A DNA stretch of 64,000 bases. Origin: Shewanella denitrificans OS217 (GTDB taxonomy: Bacteria > Pseudomonadota > Gammaproteobacteria > Enterobacterales > Shewanellaceae). Below the pieces are notes generated by a model, which saw only the letters and a program-made list of their open reading frames with translations, searched no databases and was not told the origin of the DNA. The DNA is taken from NCBI RefSeq assembly GCF_000013765.1, contig NC_007954.1:1674001-1738000 (forward strand), written 5' to 3'. This document shows, one piece after another, positions 32,898 to 41,908 of the stretch (position 1 is its first letter; every line of letters begins with the position of its first letter). Position numbers and translations under genes: made by a program.

Positions 32898-33926
32898 TTA
32901 AGCTGCATTTATTACATCGTCTGCGGGTGCCTTATCTGGGTTTAGCATTACTGGGCCAACCGCCTCACAATTTCTAACGTCCTTGGACCAACGCTTGGGG
33001 TTTCTTGCCTTAGCCGCTTCGAGAACTTTCTTTCGCTTGTCTAAGATAGCGCTATCTTGCAACGCATGACGTTGCCCTGGTGAGACAAAGTTAAGCTTGC
33101 TATGTTTATGCTCATCGTTGTACCACTTCACAAACTTCTCAACCCATTCCCTTGCTGCGGCTAAACTGCTAAAACCTGATTTTGGCCATTGCGGACGGTA
33201 TTTTAAGGTCTTAAATAATGACTCTGAATAGGGGTTGTCGTTACTCACTCTAGGCCGGCTCAGTGAAGCGGTAACACCCAGCTCTTCAAGCTTGGCCTTC
33301 ATCGTCAGAGACTTCATTGGCGCACCATTGTCAGAGTGCAACACCAGTGGCTTTTTAAAGCATTGTTCCCGTAGCATGCTGCGTTGGATTAGCTCAGCGG
33401 CACGCTCGCCACATTCTTGTTCATGGACTTCATAACCGACGATTTTTCGGCTGTAAATATCCTCAAACATGTACAGGTAGTAAAACTGACCTTTAACTAC
33501 TGAGGCCAGATACGTGATGTCCCAGGACCACACTTGGTTTGGGCCATCGGCCGTGTAACTAAGTGGCTTACTGCGGTTAACTGCAACTTGGCTGCGACCT
33601 CTATGGTTAAGCTGGTCATTGGCATCTAATACCCTGTAGAAACTGGCCTCTGATGCAATATAAATCCCCTTATCCAATAGTGTTGGCACTATTTGTGAGG
33701 GAGGTAAGCTGGCATATTCAGGCTCATTGCATACCGCTAATATCTGCTCTCGTTCATGCTCTTTTAGCTTGTTGGCGGGCTCTGGCCGAAACGCTGTTGG
33801 CCTTAAATCAGCCTGCACCACACCCGCTCGATACCAACGTCGATAGGTACGCTTACTGAGCTCAGCTTCAATACAAGCCTTGTAAAGGCGCGCACCATTG
33901 GCATAAGCTTCTTGTATTAATATCAT
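32898..33926 (-). CDS. IS3-family transposase OrfB (DDE integrase)
   Basis: 342 residues from its first ATG, but probably made as the C-terminal part of an OrfAB fusion. It has an N-terminal HTH_21-like region (ELSKRTYRRWYRAG) and the rve integrase core with catalytic acids in VWSWDITYLASVVKGQFYYL (D), LHSDNGAPMKS (D) and SNDNPYSESLFKTLK (E). Its frame is open upstream through the orfA slippery site. Confidence 0.93.
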   Translation of the reverse strand: MILIQEAYANGARLYKACIEAELSKRTYRRWYRAGVVQADLRPTAFRPEPANKLKEHEREQILAVCNEPEYASLPPSQIVPTLLDKGIYIASEASFYRVLDANDQLNHRGRSQVAVNRSKPLSYTADGPNQVWSWDITYLASVVKGQFYYLYMFEDIYSRKIVGYEVHEQECGERAAELIQRSMLREQCFKKPLVLHSDNGAPMKSLTMKAKLEELGVTASLSRPRVSNDNPYSESLFKTLKYRPQWPKSGFSSLAAAREWVEKFVKWYNDEHKHSKLNFVSPGQRHALQDSAILDKRKKVLEAAKARNPKRWSKDVRNCEAVGPVMLNPDKAPADDVINAA

Positions 33927-33952
33927 TAATTTTGTGCGCTCAGGTAAGGACG

Positions 33953-34453
33953 TTAACTCTCCTCGTTGTCGCCCTCCCAGAGCGCATTGAGCTTTTTTAT
34001 GAGCACCAGTAAAGCAGCAGCTTCAGCTAGCGCCTTCTCCTTGTAGCGTAATTCATGCTTCAGGGATTTGATTTCTGCTTTGTCGGCTTTAGCCTGTTGT
34101 TTAATCGTTTTAGCTTGCACTTCACTGGTTTGAAAACCAGCCAAACAATCGAGTTTCCACTGCTGAACTTGTTCGCGGAACAAGCCTTTTTCTCGGCAGT
34201 ATTGACTCACTTCAGCTTCTGACATCGGTGCAGTTTCGATAATGACGGCAAGCTTGGCTTCTGCTGACCAATCATCGGTTGTTAATGTTTTACCTGGCAC
34301 TGGACGACCTTCTTTTCTGGCATTATCTCGCCAATGATACAAGGTTTGCACTGCCATGCCTTCTTCTCGTGCAACCTCTGCAACGGTTAAATTGTGCGGG
34401 GGTAATAACTTTTTAAGGATCGAGTCCTTACGTTCTTGTGAATACCGAGCCAT
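33953..34453 (-). CDS. IS3-family OrfA
   Basis: 166 residues. The N-terminal helix-turn-helix of a transposase_8-type protein (NLTVAEVAREEGMAVQTLYH) is followed by a second helical region and a leucine-zipper-like stretch (about 115-155, KADKAEIKSLKHELRYKEKA). It overlaps the upstream extension of orfB in the -1 frame. Confidence 0.9.
   Translation of the reverse strand: MARYSQERKDSILKKLLPPHNLTVAEVAREEGMAVQTLYHWRDNARKEGRPVPGKTLTTDDWSAEAKLAVIIETAPMSEAEVSQYCREKGLFREQVQQWKLDCLAGFQTSEVQAKTIKQQAKADKAEIKSLKHELRYKEKALAEAAALLVLIKKLNALWEGDNEES
33992..33998 (-). promoter_or_regulatory. Programmed -1 frameshift site A AAA AAG
   Basis: On the coding strand the heptamer AAAAAAG sits in frame as A-AAA-AAG near the end of orfA. 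A -1 slip enters the orfB frame, which then runs open (AQCALGGRQRGELTSLPERT) into OrfB. This is the standard way IS3 elements make OrfAB transposase. Confidence 0.85.
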
Positions 34454-34651
34454 ATCGTTCTCTGTTACCGCCCCCTGTCTTTATACAATAGTGATTTTTA
34501 AGGGGTGACAACTATCCTGACACAGGGGGCGCCCAGCAGCGCACAAGTCACTTAACCTTGCTTGCACACAAACTAAAATTGCCTTATGTTATTGTTTAAT
34601 AACGGATGACCTAATTTATGTCTTAAACGGCATCATCAACAAGGAAGCCTG

Positions 34652-35083
34652 ATGAAAGATTTACCGGATGAAACTGAAAAACGCTTCATTGCTATTTTGA
34701 ATAAAAAAATGGACAGCGGTCGCACCTTAAATGTCCTTGGGCATATAAGTGTTGGCTTAGCAGATTTGTTGCCCGCGGGGGAAGCCCATTATGTGGATTA
34801 CCTCGATATGGATGGTGAGTTACATCCTAATTTATCTCATTATCCCTTCATTGTATTAAAGGCTGATAACTCGAACAAAATTAGAAAAGTGAGAGAAGAC
34901 GCTGTGTCTAGGGGCATCAAGTTCACCGATTTCACTCATACCATGATCGAGGGTGGCTCTAGTATTCAGCTAGAAACGACAGCCGCAACACCTGAAGCAG
35001 AGTTAACCTATTTGGGGATCTGTGTGTTCGGTGACACAAGTGTGTTAAGTGAATTCACTAAGAAGTTCAGCTTATATAATTAG
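34652..35083 (+). CDS. DUF2000 family protein
   Basis: 143 residues. The first half (RFIAILNKKMDSGRTLNVLG, then HISVGLADLL) matches the DUF2000 family, which has a peptidyl-tRNA hydrolase type 2-like fold. The rest (YPFIVLKADNSNKIRKVRED, GICVFGDTSVLSEFTKKFSL) fits its length. Function unknown. AAGGAAG lies before the ATG. It begins 130 bases beyond the IS3 right end. Confidence 0.8.
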   Translation: MKDLPDETEKRFIAILNKKMDSGRTLNVLGHISVGLADLLPAGEAHYVDYLDMDGELHPNLSHYPFIVLKADNSNKIRKVREDAVSRGIKFTDFTHTMIEGGSSIQLETTAATPEAELTYLGICVFGDTSVLSEFTKKFSLYN

Positions 35084-35202
35084 CTTCTTAGTTAGTGATT
35101 TGAAAAATCATAATTGCTACCTACTAACAAGTCCAGCTTAAGGGACTACCTGAGCTATGTTTCGTCTGTAGCGAGCTTTTGGTCACAAGACGTGGAGTAA
35201 AT

Positions 35203-35616
35203 ATGTCGATAAATCTAACCCAAGTGGATGGGGTGGCGATTCAAGCTGAGCACCGCTCAAATTGCCATTGCGGCGCCGTTGTTATGACGATTTCTCTGCC
35301 TAAGGGGCTGATGGATGTACGTCGCTGCGATTGTTCCTTGTGCCGAAGGCGCGGCGCTATTGCTGCATCTGTGTCATTGAATGACATTACATTTATCCAA
35401 GGTGAACAAGAATTGAGCTTGTATCAGTTTAATACCCGCACCGCCAAGCATTACTTCTGCCGTCATTGCGGCATTTACACTCACCATCAACGCCGCTCCA
35501 ATCCCAGTCAATACGGCATAAATGTGGCTTGTTTGGCAGGTATTAATCCATTAAAAATACCCAATGTACCGACCTATGACGGTGTTAATCATACTGCAGA
35601 TAGCGAGTCGAAATAG
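35203..35616 (+). CDS. GFA-family (CENP-V/glutathione-dependent formaldehyde-activating-like) protein
   Basis: 137 residues from ATG 35203, preceded by GGAG. The zinc-binding cysteine pattern of the GFA fold is complete: SNCHCGAV, RRCDCSLCRRRGA and YFCRHCGIYTHHQ. Family members bind two zinc ions; an actual glutathione or formaldehyde role is unproven for most. The next gene begins eight bases after its stop. Confidence 0.86.
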   Translation: MSINLTQVDGVAIQAEHRSNCHCGAVVMTISLPKGLMDVRRCDCSLCRRRGAIAASVSLNDITFIQGEQELSLYQFNTRTAKHYFCRHCGIYTHHQRRSNPSQYGINVACLAGINPLKIPNVPTYDGVNHTADSESK

Positions 35617-35623
35617 GAGCTAA

Positions 35624-36181
35624 ATGTCTATGTTTGTATCAAAAGCAGCATTACACAATGGACTCGATTTGATTAAAGCCTCGCCAACAGAGGTTGGCCA
35701 GGTGGAACACATAGTTTGTCGCCCCGATATTGGAAAGAGACAAGTGTTAACTGAAGCCACACTGGATCTCGAGCTGGGTTTAGTGGGAGATAATTGGCAA
35801 GCCAGAGGCAACAGGAAAACCCCTGAAGGTTTAGCCCATCCAGACATGCAGCTTAATTTAATGAACGCTCGCGTGATTGGGTTAATTGCTAAGACAAAGT
35901 CACGCTGGCAATTAGCGGGAGATCAATTTTTTGTAGATTTAGATTTGAGCCCAGAAAATCTTCCCCCAGGCACTCAGCTGTCCATTGGCACTGCGGTCAT
36001 TGAGATCACCGCAGAACCTCACTTAGGCTGTAAAAAATTTATTGAACGTTTTGGTAAAGAAGCTGCCATGTTCGTTAACTCTGGAATAGGCAAATCCCTT
36101 AATCTGCGTGGGGTAAATGCAAAAGTCGTCCAGCCGGGCAAGGTGAGCGTCGGCGCTAAGGTGGCAAAACTCAGAGTCTAG
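35624..36181 (+). CDS. MOSC-domain protein
   Basis: 185 residues with a MOSC domain (molybdenum cofactor sulfurase C-terminal): GLVGDNWQARGN, MNARVIGLIA, GDQFFVDLDLSPENLPPGTQ and EPHLGCKKFIERFGKEA, with the conserved Cys in LGCKKF. Such proteins carry sulfur or Moco-linked activities, for instance N-hydroxylated compound reduction. Operonic with the GFA gene. Confidence 0.85.
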   Translation: MSMFVSKAALHNGLDLIKASPTEVGQVEHIVCRPDIGKRQVLTEATLDLELGLVGDNWQARGNRKTPEGLAHPDMQLNLMNARVIGLIAKTKSRWQLAGDQFFVDLDLSPENLPPGTQLSIGTAVIEITAEPHLGCKKFIERFGKEAAMFVNSGIGKSLNLRGVNAKVVQPGKVSVGAKVAKLRV

Positions 36182-36616
36182 GCCGCATTTTTTTACTGTA
36201 GGCGAATGCTCAACAAGGACAATGACGAAGGCTAGCGGCAATCTGTGGTAATTATTCAGGCACAAAAATAGTAATGCTGCCAAGCTTATACTATATAGTC
36301 CTAATGATAGTCCTAACTAACGACTAGGGTCAGTAGCCTTCTAGCTGACTTGTTTGCTCAATCGAGATCCTTGCCCTCTACTTACGCCCTGTAGTGACGC
36401 TTTGTCACTGGTATCGGCACTCGCTAAGTTGGGCACCTGCTTAGTAAAGTAAAACCCGTGTATAAGGCGATGTAATGAACAATTGTTACGACACATCTTA
36501 TAATAATGCCAAGGCTTATCAGCGAATGACTAGCAGAAATGACACGCCACACTTGATAGGAGAAATGTTTGTTATCCCTTGGAATGATTGCCCTGGTAGC
36601 AGTATCTTAATGGCTT
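36182..36616. other. Intergenic region before nhaA
   Basis: About 435 bases without a recognisable gene. The motif AGTCCTAA recurs at 36297 and 36310 with GACTAGG nearby; no terminator or riboswitch is recognised. It probably contains the nhaA promoter. Confidence 0.45.
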
Positions 36617-37969
36617 ATGCAGAGCAATAAGATGACTAAAGAGACTAAAAATGTGTTGCAGCGAGGGCTGGAGAATATCCATCACCCTGTTTCTAATTTT
36701 ATACGTGCCCAAACAACGTCGAGTTTGTTTCTGCTGTTTGCGACCATTATCGCCCTCTGGTGGGCCAACTCTGATTATGCGCAAAGCTATCAAGCATTAA
36801 TCCACACTCAGCTGGGATTCTTTATAGGCGATTTTGAGTTGAAGGCCTCCCTTAAGCACATCATCAATGATGGGTTAATGGTGATATTTTTCTTCTTGCT
36901 CGGGCTTGAAATAAAACGAGAAGTGATTGCCGGTGAGCTAGCTCAAGCGAAAAATCGGCGTATGCTAATTATTTGCGCTATGGGTGGAATGGTGTGCCCA
37001 GCGCTGATTTACTCTGGGTTTAATTGGTCACTCGATTCGCAGATTGGTTGGGGCATTCCCATGGCCACAGACACAGCATTTGCATTGGGTGTCCTTACCA
37101 TGGTGAGAAAACACATTCCTTCGAGCCTAGTGGCGTTTATTGTCGGCCTCGCCATCGTTGACGATGTTGGCGCTATATTGGTTATCGCGATATTTTACAC
37201 TCAGGAAATCTCTCTCATGCACCTATTAAGTGCATGCGCGCTCATTGGCTTTTTAGGCGTGGCTAATTATGCAGGGGTTCGCCAACCACTGTTCTATTTT
37301 ATCATTGGCGTCGCAGCTTGGTGGGCCATGCTCAAATCTGGGGTTCATCCCACAGTTGCTGGAGTTACCATAGCCTTGACTATCCCAGCACAACCTAAGT
37401 TGGCGTCAGGCAAATGGTTAGAAAAAGCTAAATCAATAATCAGTGCAATTCAGAATAAATCAAAAAACATGGATGTACTCGGCAACAAGGGCCATCATGA
37501 ACAAGTGCTGAAGGTGCGGGACTTTGCAGAGCGAGCCAGCACGCCTTTGCGCCGTTGGGAAGATGCACTGGACTTGCCTGTGGTGCTGTTTATCTTACCT
37601 TTATTTGCGCTTGCCAATGCGGGTGTCGTCATCAATTTAAGCTCATTTATCGAGAGCGTGCAGCATCCCGTGGGCTTAGGGATTATTTCAGGCCTCATCT
37701 TGGGGAAATTAATCGGGATATCAGGCGCTTGCTGGTTTGCACTTAAATTTAATATTGGCTGCTTACCCGATAAAGTTGATTTGAATCATGTGATTGGCGC
37801 ATCACTCATCGCGGGAATTGGTTTTACCATGTCGACCTTCATCGCCACGTTAGGGTTTGGCGATCAAGATACCGCATTGCATGTTGCTAAAACCTCGATT
37901 CTGCTAGCCTCAGTCTTGACTGCTATTCTTGGCCTACTTTACCTTCGATTTGTGTCAACAAAAGCCTAG
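36617..37969 (+). CDS. nhaA: Na+/H+ antiporter NhaA
   Basis: 450-residue inner-membrane antiporter exchanging cytoplasmic Na+ for H+. Catalytic features are present: MATDTAFALGVL (Asp133 equivalent), IVDDVGAILVIAIFY (Asp163/164 pair) and the C-terminal ASLIAGIGFTMSTFIATL. It is about 60 residues longer than E. coli NhaA (388). The extra length is mainly a polar insertion around residues 265-320, before the segment LPVVLFILPLFALANAGVV. Start ATG 36617 or 36632 cannot be decided by a ribosome binding site. Confidence 0.94.
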   Translation: MQSNKMTKETKNVLQRGLENIHHPVSNFIRAQTTSSLFLLFATIIALWWANSDYAQSYQALIHTQLGFFIGDFELKASLKHIINDGLMVIFFFLLGLEIKREVIAGELAQAKNRRMLIICAMGGMVCPALIYSGFNWSLDSQIGWGIPMATDTAFALGVLTMVRKHIPSSLVAFIVGLAIVDDVGAILVIAIFYTQEISLMHLLSACALIGFLGVANYAGVRQPLFYFIIGVAAWWAMLKSGVHPTVAGVTIALTIPAQPKLASGKWLEKAKSIISAIQNKSKNMDVLGNKGHHEQVLKVRDFAERASTPLRRWEDALDLPVVLFILPLFALANAGVVINLSSFIESVQHPVGLGIISGLILGKLIGISGACWFALKFNIGCLPDKVDLNHVIGASLIAGIGFTMSTFIATLGFGDQDTALHVAKTSILLASVLTAILGLLYLRFVSTKA

Positions 37970-38051
37970 GGTCAATATGACACTAGGCTTGCCTATCGCC
38001 AGTCTTGATTGTTGCCGTTTTTTGAAAATGCCTGCCAAGGTTTTTAACTCA

Positions 38052-38153
38052 CAGTGCCTCACCGATCTCAGAGCCTTATCGATTTCAGTGCCTCACCTAT
38101 CACAATGCCTTACCTATCACAGTGCCTCACCTAACACAATGCCTTACCTTTTA
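38052..38153 (+). repeat. Six 17-bp tandem repeats over the mnmC 3' end
   Basis: Units starting at 38052, 38069, 38086, 38103, 38120 and 38137, consensus CARTGCCTYACCTATCA. The last four are nearly identical, the first two degenerate. Odd and even units alternate (CAGTGCCTC / CAATGCCTT), so the array is also a 34-bp repeat. It covers the mnmC stop codon. Confidence 0.9.
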
Positions 38154-40395
38154 GCAGCTTTCTCATCCACATACGATTAGGGTTGAGCAGCGCTAAGGTG
38201 GTAGCACTAATAGGGGCAATCTCACCACATAATTGCGCCGCTAAACACTCGGCCGCAAGGGGGGCTGAACTTAAGCCCCGTGAGCCCAAGCCTCCCAAGA
38301 CAAATAAGTTGTGGTGTACCGGTGCGGGAGTCTGTTGCCAGTACTGCTGACATTGCTTAGCGTAATTGTTTTGGCTCGCCTGTGGGCTAGCATTCAGGGT
38401 TTGATAGCGACTGATGATTTCTTCAATATCCGGGGCGCAGCCCATCATGGGAAAATGATCGCGAGTGACCATGCGTACGCCCACTCTGGCATTCCTGTCA
38501 GAGACATCGATATCCTGTGGCCACTCAAGGTTTGGAAAACTTTGCTGCATTTTTTGGCCGTTTTCTGCCTGTTCATCGGAGCAGAAGTCCAGATGCTCAG
38601 GATCTTTAACATAACTGGCGCCGACGCAGTGAGTTGAGTTAAATGCAGGGGTTAAGTAGCCATTGGCGCAAATAACGGTATTGAGCTTAGCCAGTTCGCC
38701 TTTGCTGGGGACATGACTCACCTGGCCGCGAAAACCGCTCATTTGTAATGCTTGGGTCTGCTCAAAGGCGGTAATGCTGGCGCCACTTGCCAGCACGACT
38801 TGTTGATGCGAACCCACAATCTCACCTTGATGATATAAGCCCCATAGCGTGCCAGAGGCTTGTGAAGTGCATCCACTCGCGTCCTTTGAGTCAACGTTTG
38901 CGGCTAGCGGCTTGATGCAACTGATAGTGCTGTTTAACTTCACCTCGACATTGGCTAAGGATTTGGCCTTTTCAAGGCAAGCACGGGCGAACTCGAACGG
39001 GCAGATCCAGCCGCCGTTAGGGTAGTAGAATCCTGGTTTATCTATGCTGACACCTGCCAGTGCACTGGCTTGTTCTGGGCTGACGGCATAAGCAATTTCC
39101 TCAGGCCAGTGTTGACCTTGAATGATTTTTTCAAGCCGAGCTTCACTGCGCTCATCAAAACCCGTTTGCAACACACCGCAGAGCTGATGGCCAATAGGGT
39201 AGACTTCATGTAACAGGGCTAATAAGCGGCGGCGACTAAACAGAAACGCTTGTTGAAAAAATTGACTTAAATGGCTATTTTCTGGGGTCAGTAGCGGATA
39301 AATCGCCCCTTGACGGTTACCAGTGGCGCCATCGCCAAGCTTGTCGTCTTTGCAATAGAGAGTCACGGCTTTACCGCGCTCGGCAAGGGACAGGGCGAGG
39401 CATGCCCCGGCAATACCGCCACCAATAATGGCGATACTGTCTGAGTTGTTAACCGCTTGGCGGCGCTCCCCCAGGGAATTGGGCACAGGGCAGTGAGCCT
39501 GCCGATTTTCTTGTTGTTGACGCAGGGCGCGGCGCTCCCCAAGGGGGATGGCATTACAGCTATCTGATGATGCCTGAAAGAGATTGGGTGAATAACGTGA
39601 AAAACCTGCCTGTGTCGCCATCTTGATAAGCGTGCAGTCAGTTAAGGCGTTATTATCACTAGCCGATGGCTTAAAATTTTCGCCATCAAGATACAAGCTG
39701 GCGTTATCTTGGCTTAAGCGGCCCATCTGCCACAAAATGGCTTGATTTAATTGATTAGCATTAGACTGCACTTGGTTAAATTGAAGCTGACTAGCTTGCG
39801 TCTCGGCAAACTCGGTTTGAGTATGGGCAATATGGGGCAGGCAGTGCCAGTGAGTCACTCTGTGCTCTGGGGTCATGAGTTCCGTTAAGTTTGAATGCAG
39901 ATCGCCAAAATGCACATCGATGCGCAGCTGACCTTGCTCTAAGATGAACCGCTGAGCGCCATTGATCTGTGCCATTTTCCCCGCAATAAATTGCTCGGCT
40001 TGAGGGGCAACAGGGGAGTTTGCGTCAAATAAACCTAAGGCTTGCCATAATTGCTTAAGCTCCAAGGCGCTAATGGCATGTGGCTCGAATATCAATAGAT
40101 GAACCTTTAATCTAGATAGTTCAGGGTTATTTTTACGGCATTGGAGCAAACTTTGCCATAACAAGAGCAGGGATACGCCATCCCCTAGACCCATTTGACC
40201 TAAGGTGAGGTTAGTGTCTTCAGCTTGATTTAATTCTTGAGTATAAAAATCCACTAAAGCCTTGCTATACTGGTTAGCCTCAGGGCAAGTCTCTGTATTG
40301 GCTTTATAAAAAACAGAGTAACCCTTAGGGAAGTACTCGGCCAATACCGACAGCGGACGGGGCGATTGGGCTGAATGTTCATAACAAGAAGGCAA
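38131..40395 (-). CDS. mnmC: tRNA mnm5s2U biosynthesis bifunctional protein MnmC, degenerate methyltransferase half
   Basis: 754 residues. The C-terminal FAD oxidase, which removes the carboxymethyl group from cmnm5s2U34, is convincing: SIAIIGGGIAGACLALSLAE, LGDGATGNRQGAIYPLL, GQVSHVP, LGGLGSRGLSSAPLAAE and the terminal LLNPNRMWMRKLLKGKA. The N-terminal methyltransferase (about 1-270) is divergent: the SAM loop reads LGQMGLGDGVSLLLLW and the DGFAPAKNPDMW signature of E. coli is replaced by YLDGENFKPSASDNN. Methylation activity is doubtful. A short linker with two LGERR repeats joins the halves. Confidence 0.88.
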   Translation of the reverse strand: MPSCYEHSAQSPRPLSVLAEYFPKGYSVFYKANTETCPEANQYSKALVDFYTQELNQAEDTNLTLGQMGLGDGVSLLLLWQSLLQCRKNNPELSRLKVHLLIFEPHAISALELKQLWQALGLFDANSPVAPQAEQFIAGKMAQINGAQRFILEQGQLRIDVHFGDLHSNLTELMTPEHRVTHWHCLPHIAHTQTEFAETQASQLQFNQVQSNANQLNQAILWQMGRLSQDNASLYLDGENFKPSASDNNALTDCTLIKMATQAGFSRYSPNLFQASSDSCNAIPLGERRALRQQQENRQAHCPVPNSLGERRQAVNNSDSIAIIGGGIAGACLALSLAERGKAVTLYCKDDKLGDGATGNRQGAIYPLLTPENSHLSQFFQQAFLFSRRRLLALLHEVYPIGHQLCGVLQTGFDERSEARLEKIIQGQHWPEEIAYAVSPEQASALAGVSIDKPGFYYPNGGWICPFEFARACLEKAKSLANVEVKLNSTISCIKPLAANVDSKDASGCTSQASGTLWGLYHQGEIVGSHQQVVLASGASITAFEQTQALQMSGFRGQVSHVPSKGELAKLNTVICANGYLTPAFNSTHCVGASYVKDPEHLDFCSDEQAENGQKMQQSFPNLEWPQDIDVSDRNARVGVRMVTRDHFPMMGCAPDIEEIISRYQTLNASPQASQNNYAKQCQQYWQQTPAPVHHNLFVLGGLGSRGLSSAPLAAECLAAQLCGEIAPISATTLALLNPNRMWMRKLLKGKALC

Positions 40396-40531
40396 AATAG
40401 TTTACTCAAAGTCCATATATTGGCACTATTTTACCTGTGTTTATGGAAAGCTGACCACTTAATTGCGCCAAAGCGGATATGATTGCCGCAGCAAAATTAG
40501 GTACTGACATGTACGGAATGGATAGCAAACA

Positions 40532-41743
40532 ATGAAAAGAGTCGTGATCACCGGAATGGGTGTAGTTTCAAGCATAGGTAATAACAAGCAAGAAGTGACT
40601 GAGTCGCTCAAAGCTGGCCGCAGTGGTATTACTCATTCTGCTCAATTTGAAGAAATGAAATTACGCAGTCATGTCTGGGGTGATATCAAATTAAACCCAG
40701 CTGAACATATCGATAGAAAAGCCTTACGCTTCATGGGTGATGCAGCGGCTTATGCCTACATCGCCATGAAAGAAGCCATCGAAGATGCCAACTTAACTGA
40801 AGAACAGTATTCAGATTTCAGAGTGGGTTTAGTGGTAGGTTCTGGCGGCGCTTCATCGAAGAATCAGGTGGAGTCTGCCGATACACTTCGCGAAAAGGGC
40901 GTAAAACGCGTCGGGCCTTATATTGTGCCGCGCATTATGTCTAGCACGGCTAGCGCATGTCTTGCGACCCCATTTAAAATCAAAGGCGTGAACTACTCAA
41001 TCAGTTCAGCTTGTGCAACCTCTGCTCACTGTATCGGCCATGCGGCTGAACTTATCCAGATGGGTAAGCAAGACATGGTGTTTGCCGGTGGCGCTGAAGA
41101 AGTGGATTGGACATTGACCATGGGTTTTGATGCCATGGGCGCCTTGTCGACCAAATACAATGACACCCCAGAGAAAGCGTCACGCACCTATGATTCAGAC
41201 CGTGATGGTTTCGTCATTTCTGGCGGCGGCGGTATCGTGGTAGTTGAAGAGCTTGAGCATGCCTTAGCTCGCGGTGCAAAAATCTATGCAGAAATCATAG
41301 GTTATGGCGCATCATCAGACGGCTATGACATGGTTGCCCCATCCGGTGAAGGTGCTGTACGTTGTATGCAGATGGCCCTAGCCGATGTGGATACCCCTAT
41401 TGATTATATCAATACCCATGGGACCTCTACGCCTGTGGGTGATGTGCGCGAACTTGAAGCCTTGACTCAAGTGTTTAAAGACAAGGTACCGCCAGTGGCG
41501 TCCACTAAGTCTTTGACTGGCCACGCCTTAGGCGCAGCCGGTGTGCACGAAGCCATTTACAGCTTGTTAATGATGGAAAATAGCTTTATCGCCCCCAGTA
41601 TCAATATTGATAACTTAGATGAGAAAGCAGCTGGCATTCCTGTGGTGCAACAAATGCGCGCCGCGGAATTAACCACAGTAATGAGTAACAGCTTCGGTTT
41701 TGGTGGCACTAACGCCACACTAGTGATGCGTAAATATAAGTAA
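40532..41743 (+). CDS. fabB: 3-oxoacyl-[ACP] synthase I
   Basis: 403-residue condensing enzyme required for unsaturated fatty acid elongation. The Cys-His-His triad is visible in SSACATSAHCIGHAAELI, NTHGTSTPVGDVRELE and KSLTGHALGAAGVHEA; the C-terminus has SNSFGFGGTNATLVM. It is followed by its own terminator. Confidence 0.97.
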   Translation: MKRVVITGMGVVSSIGNNKQEVTESLKAGRSGITHSAQFEEMKLRSHVWGDIKLNPAEHIDRKALRFMGDAAAYAYIAMKEAIEDANLTEEQYSDFRVGLVVGSGGASSKNQVESADTLREKGVKRVGPYIVPRIMSSTASACLATPFKIKGVNYSISSACATSAHCIGHAAELIQMGKQDMVFAGGAEEVDWTLTMGFDAMGALSTKYNDTPEKASRTYDSDRDGFVISGGGGIVVVEELEHALARGAKIYAEIIGYGASSDGYDMVAPSGEGAVRCMQMALADVDTPIDYINTHGTSTPVGDVRELEALTQVFKDKVPPVASTKSLTGHALGAAGVHEAIYSLLMMENSFIAPSINIDNLDEKAAGIPVVQQMRAAELTTVMSNSFGFGGTNATLVMRKYK

Positions 41744-41793
41744 GCATATATAGTCCCACTGGTATGCCCTGACACTGGGAAACATGCCGTAAT

Positions 41794-41828
41794 AAAAAGC
41801 CAAGCGCCTAGTGTGCTTGGCTTTTTTT
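41794..41828 (+). terminator. Terminator of fabB
   Basis: Stem GCCAAGC / GCTTGGC preceded by A residues and followed by seven T residues. Confidence 0.88.
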
Positions 41829-41908
41829 ATGCCATTTATTCATCTCTTAACCCGAGTTGAGGTTAAGTTATTGGTGTACAATGCTGGCAAATTGATGGGG
41901 GAAGTCAG

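Larger units (their letters stand above)
32866..34522 (-). mobile_element. IS3-family insertion sequence
   Basis: About 1.66 kb, containing orfA and orfB on the minus strand. The right end (34505-34522) reads outward-in TGTCAGGATAGTTGTCAC; the left end (32866-32883) TTTCAAGGTAGTTGTCAC matches at 15 of 18. No clear target duplication is visible, and the left end lacks the usual TG start, so the exact left border is uncertain. Confidence 0.8.

Noticed and set aside
34556..35180. attC sites around the DUF2000 gene (CTAACAAGTCCAGCTTAAGG near 35130)
   Set aside because: The left half resembles an attC R''/L'' region, but I found no matching L'/R' half or complementary heptamer at the gene's left side.
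38131..38180. CRISPR-like interpretation of the 17-bp repeats
   Set aside because: Units are contiguous without spacers, degenerate, and overlap a coding end; there are no cas genes.
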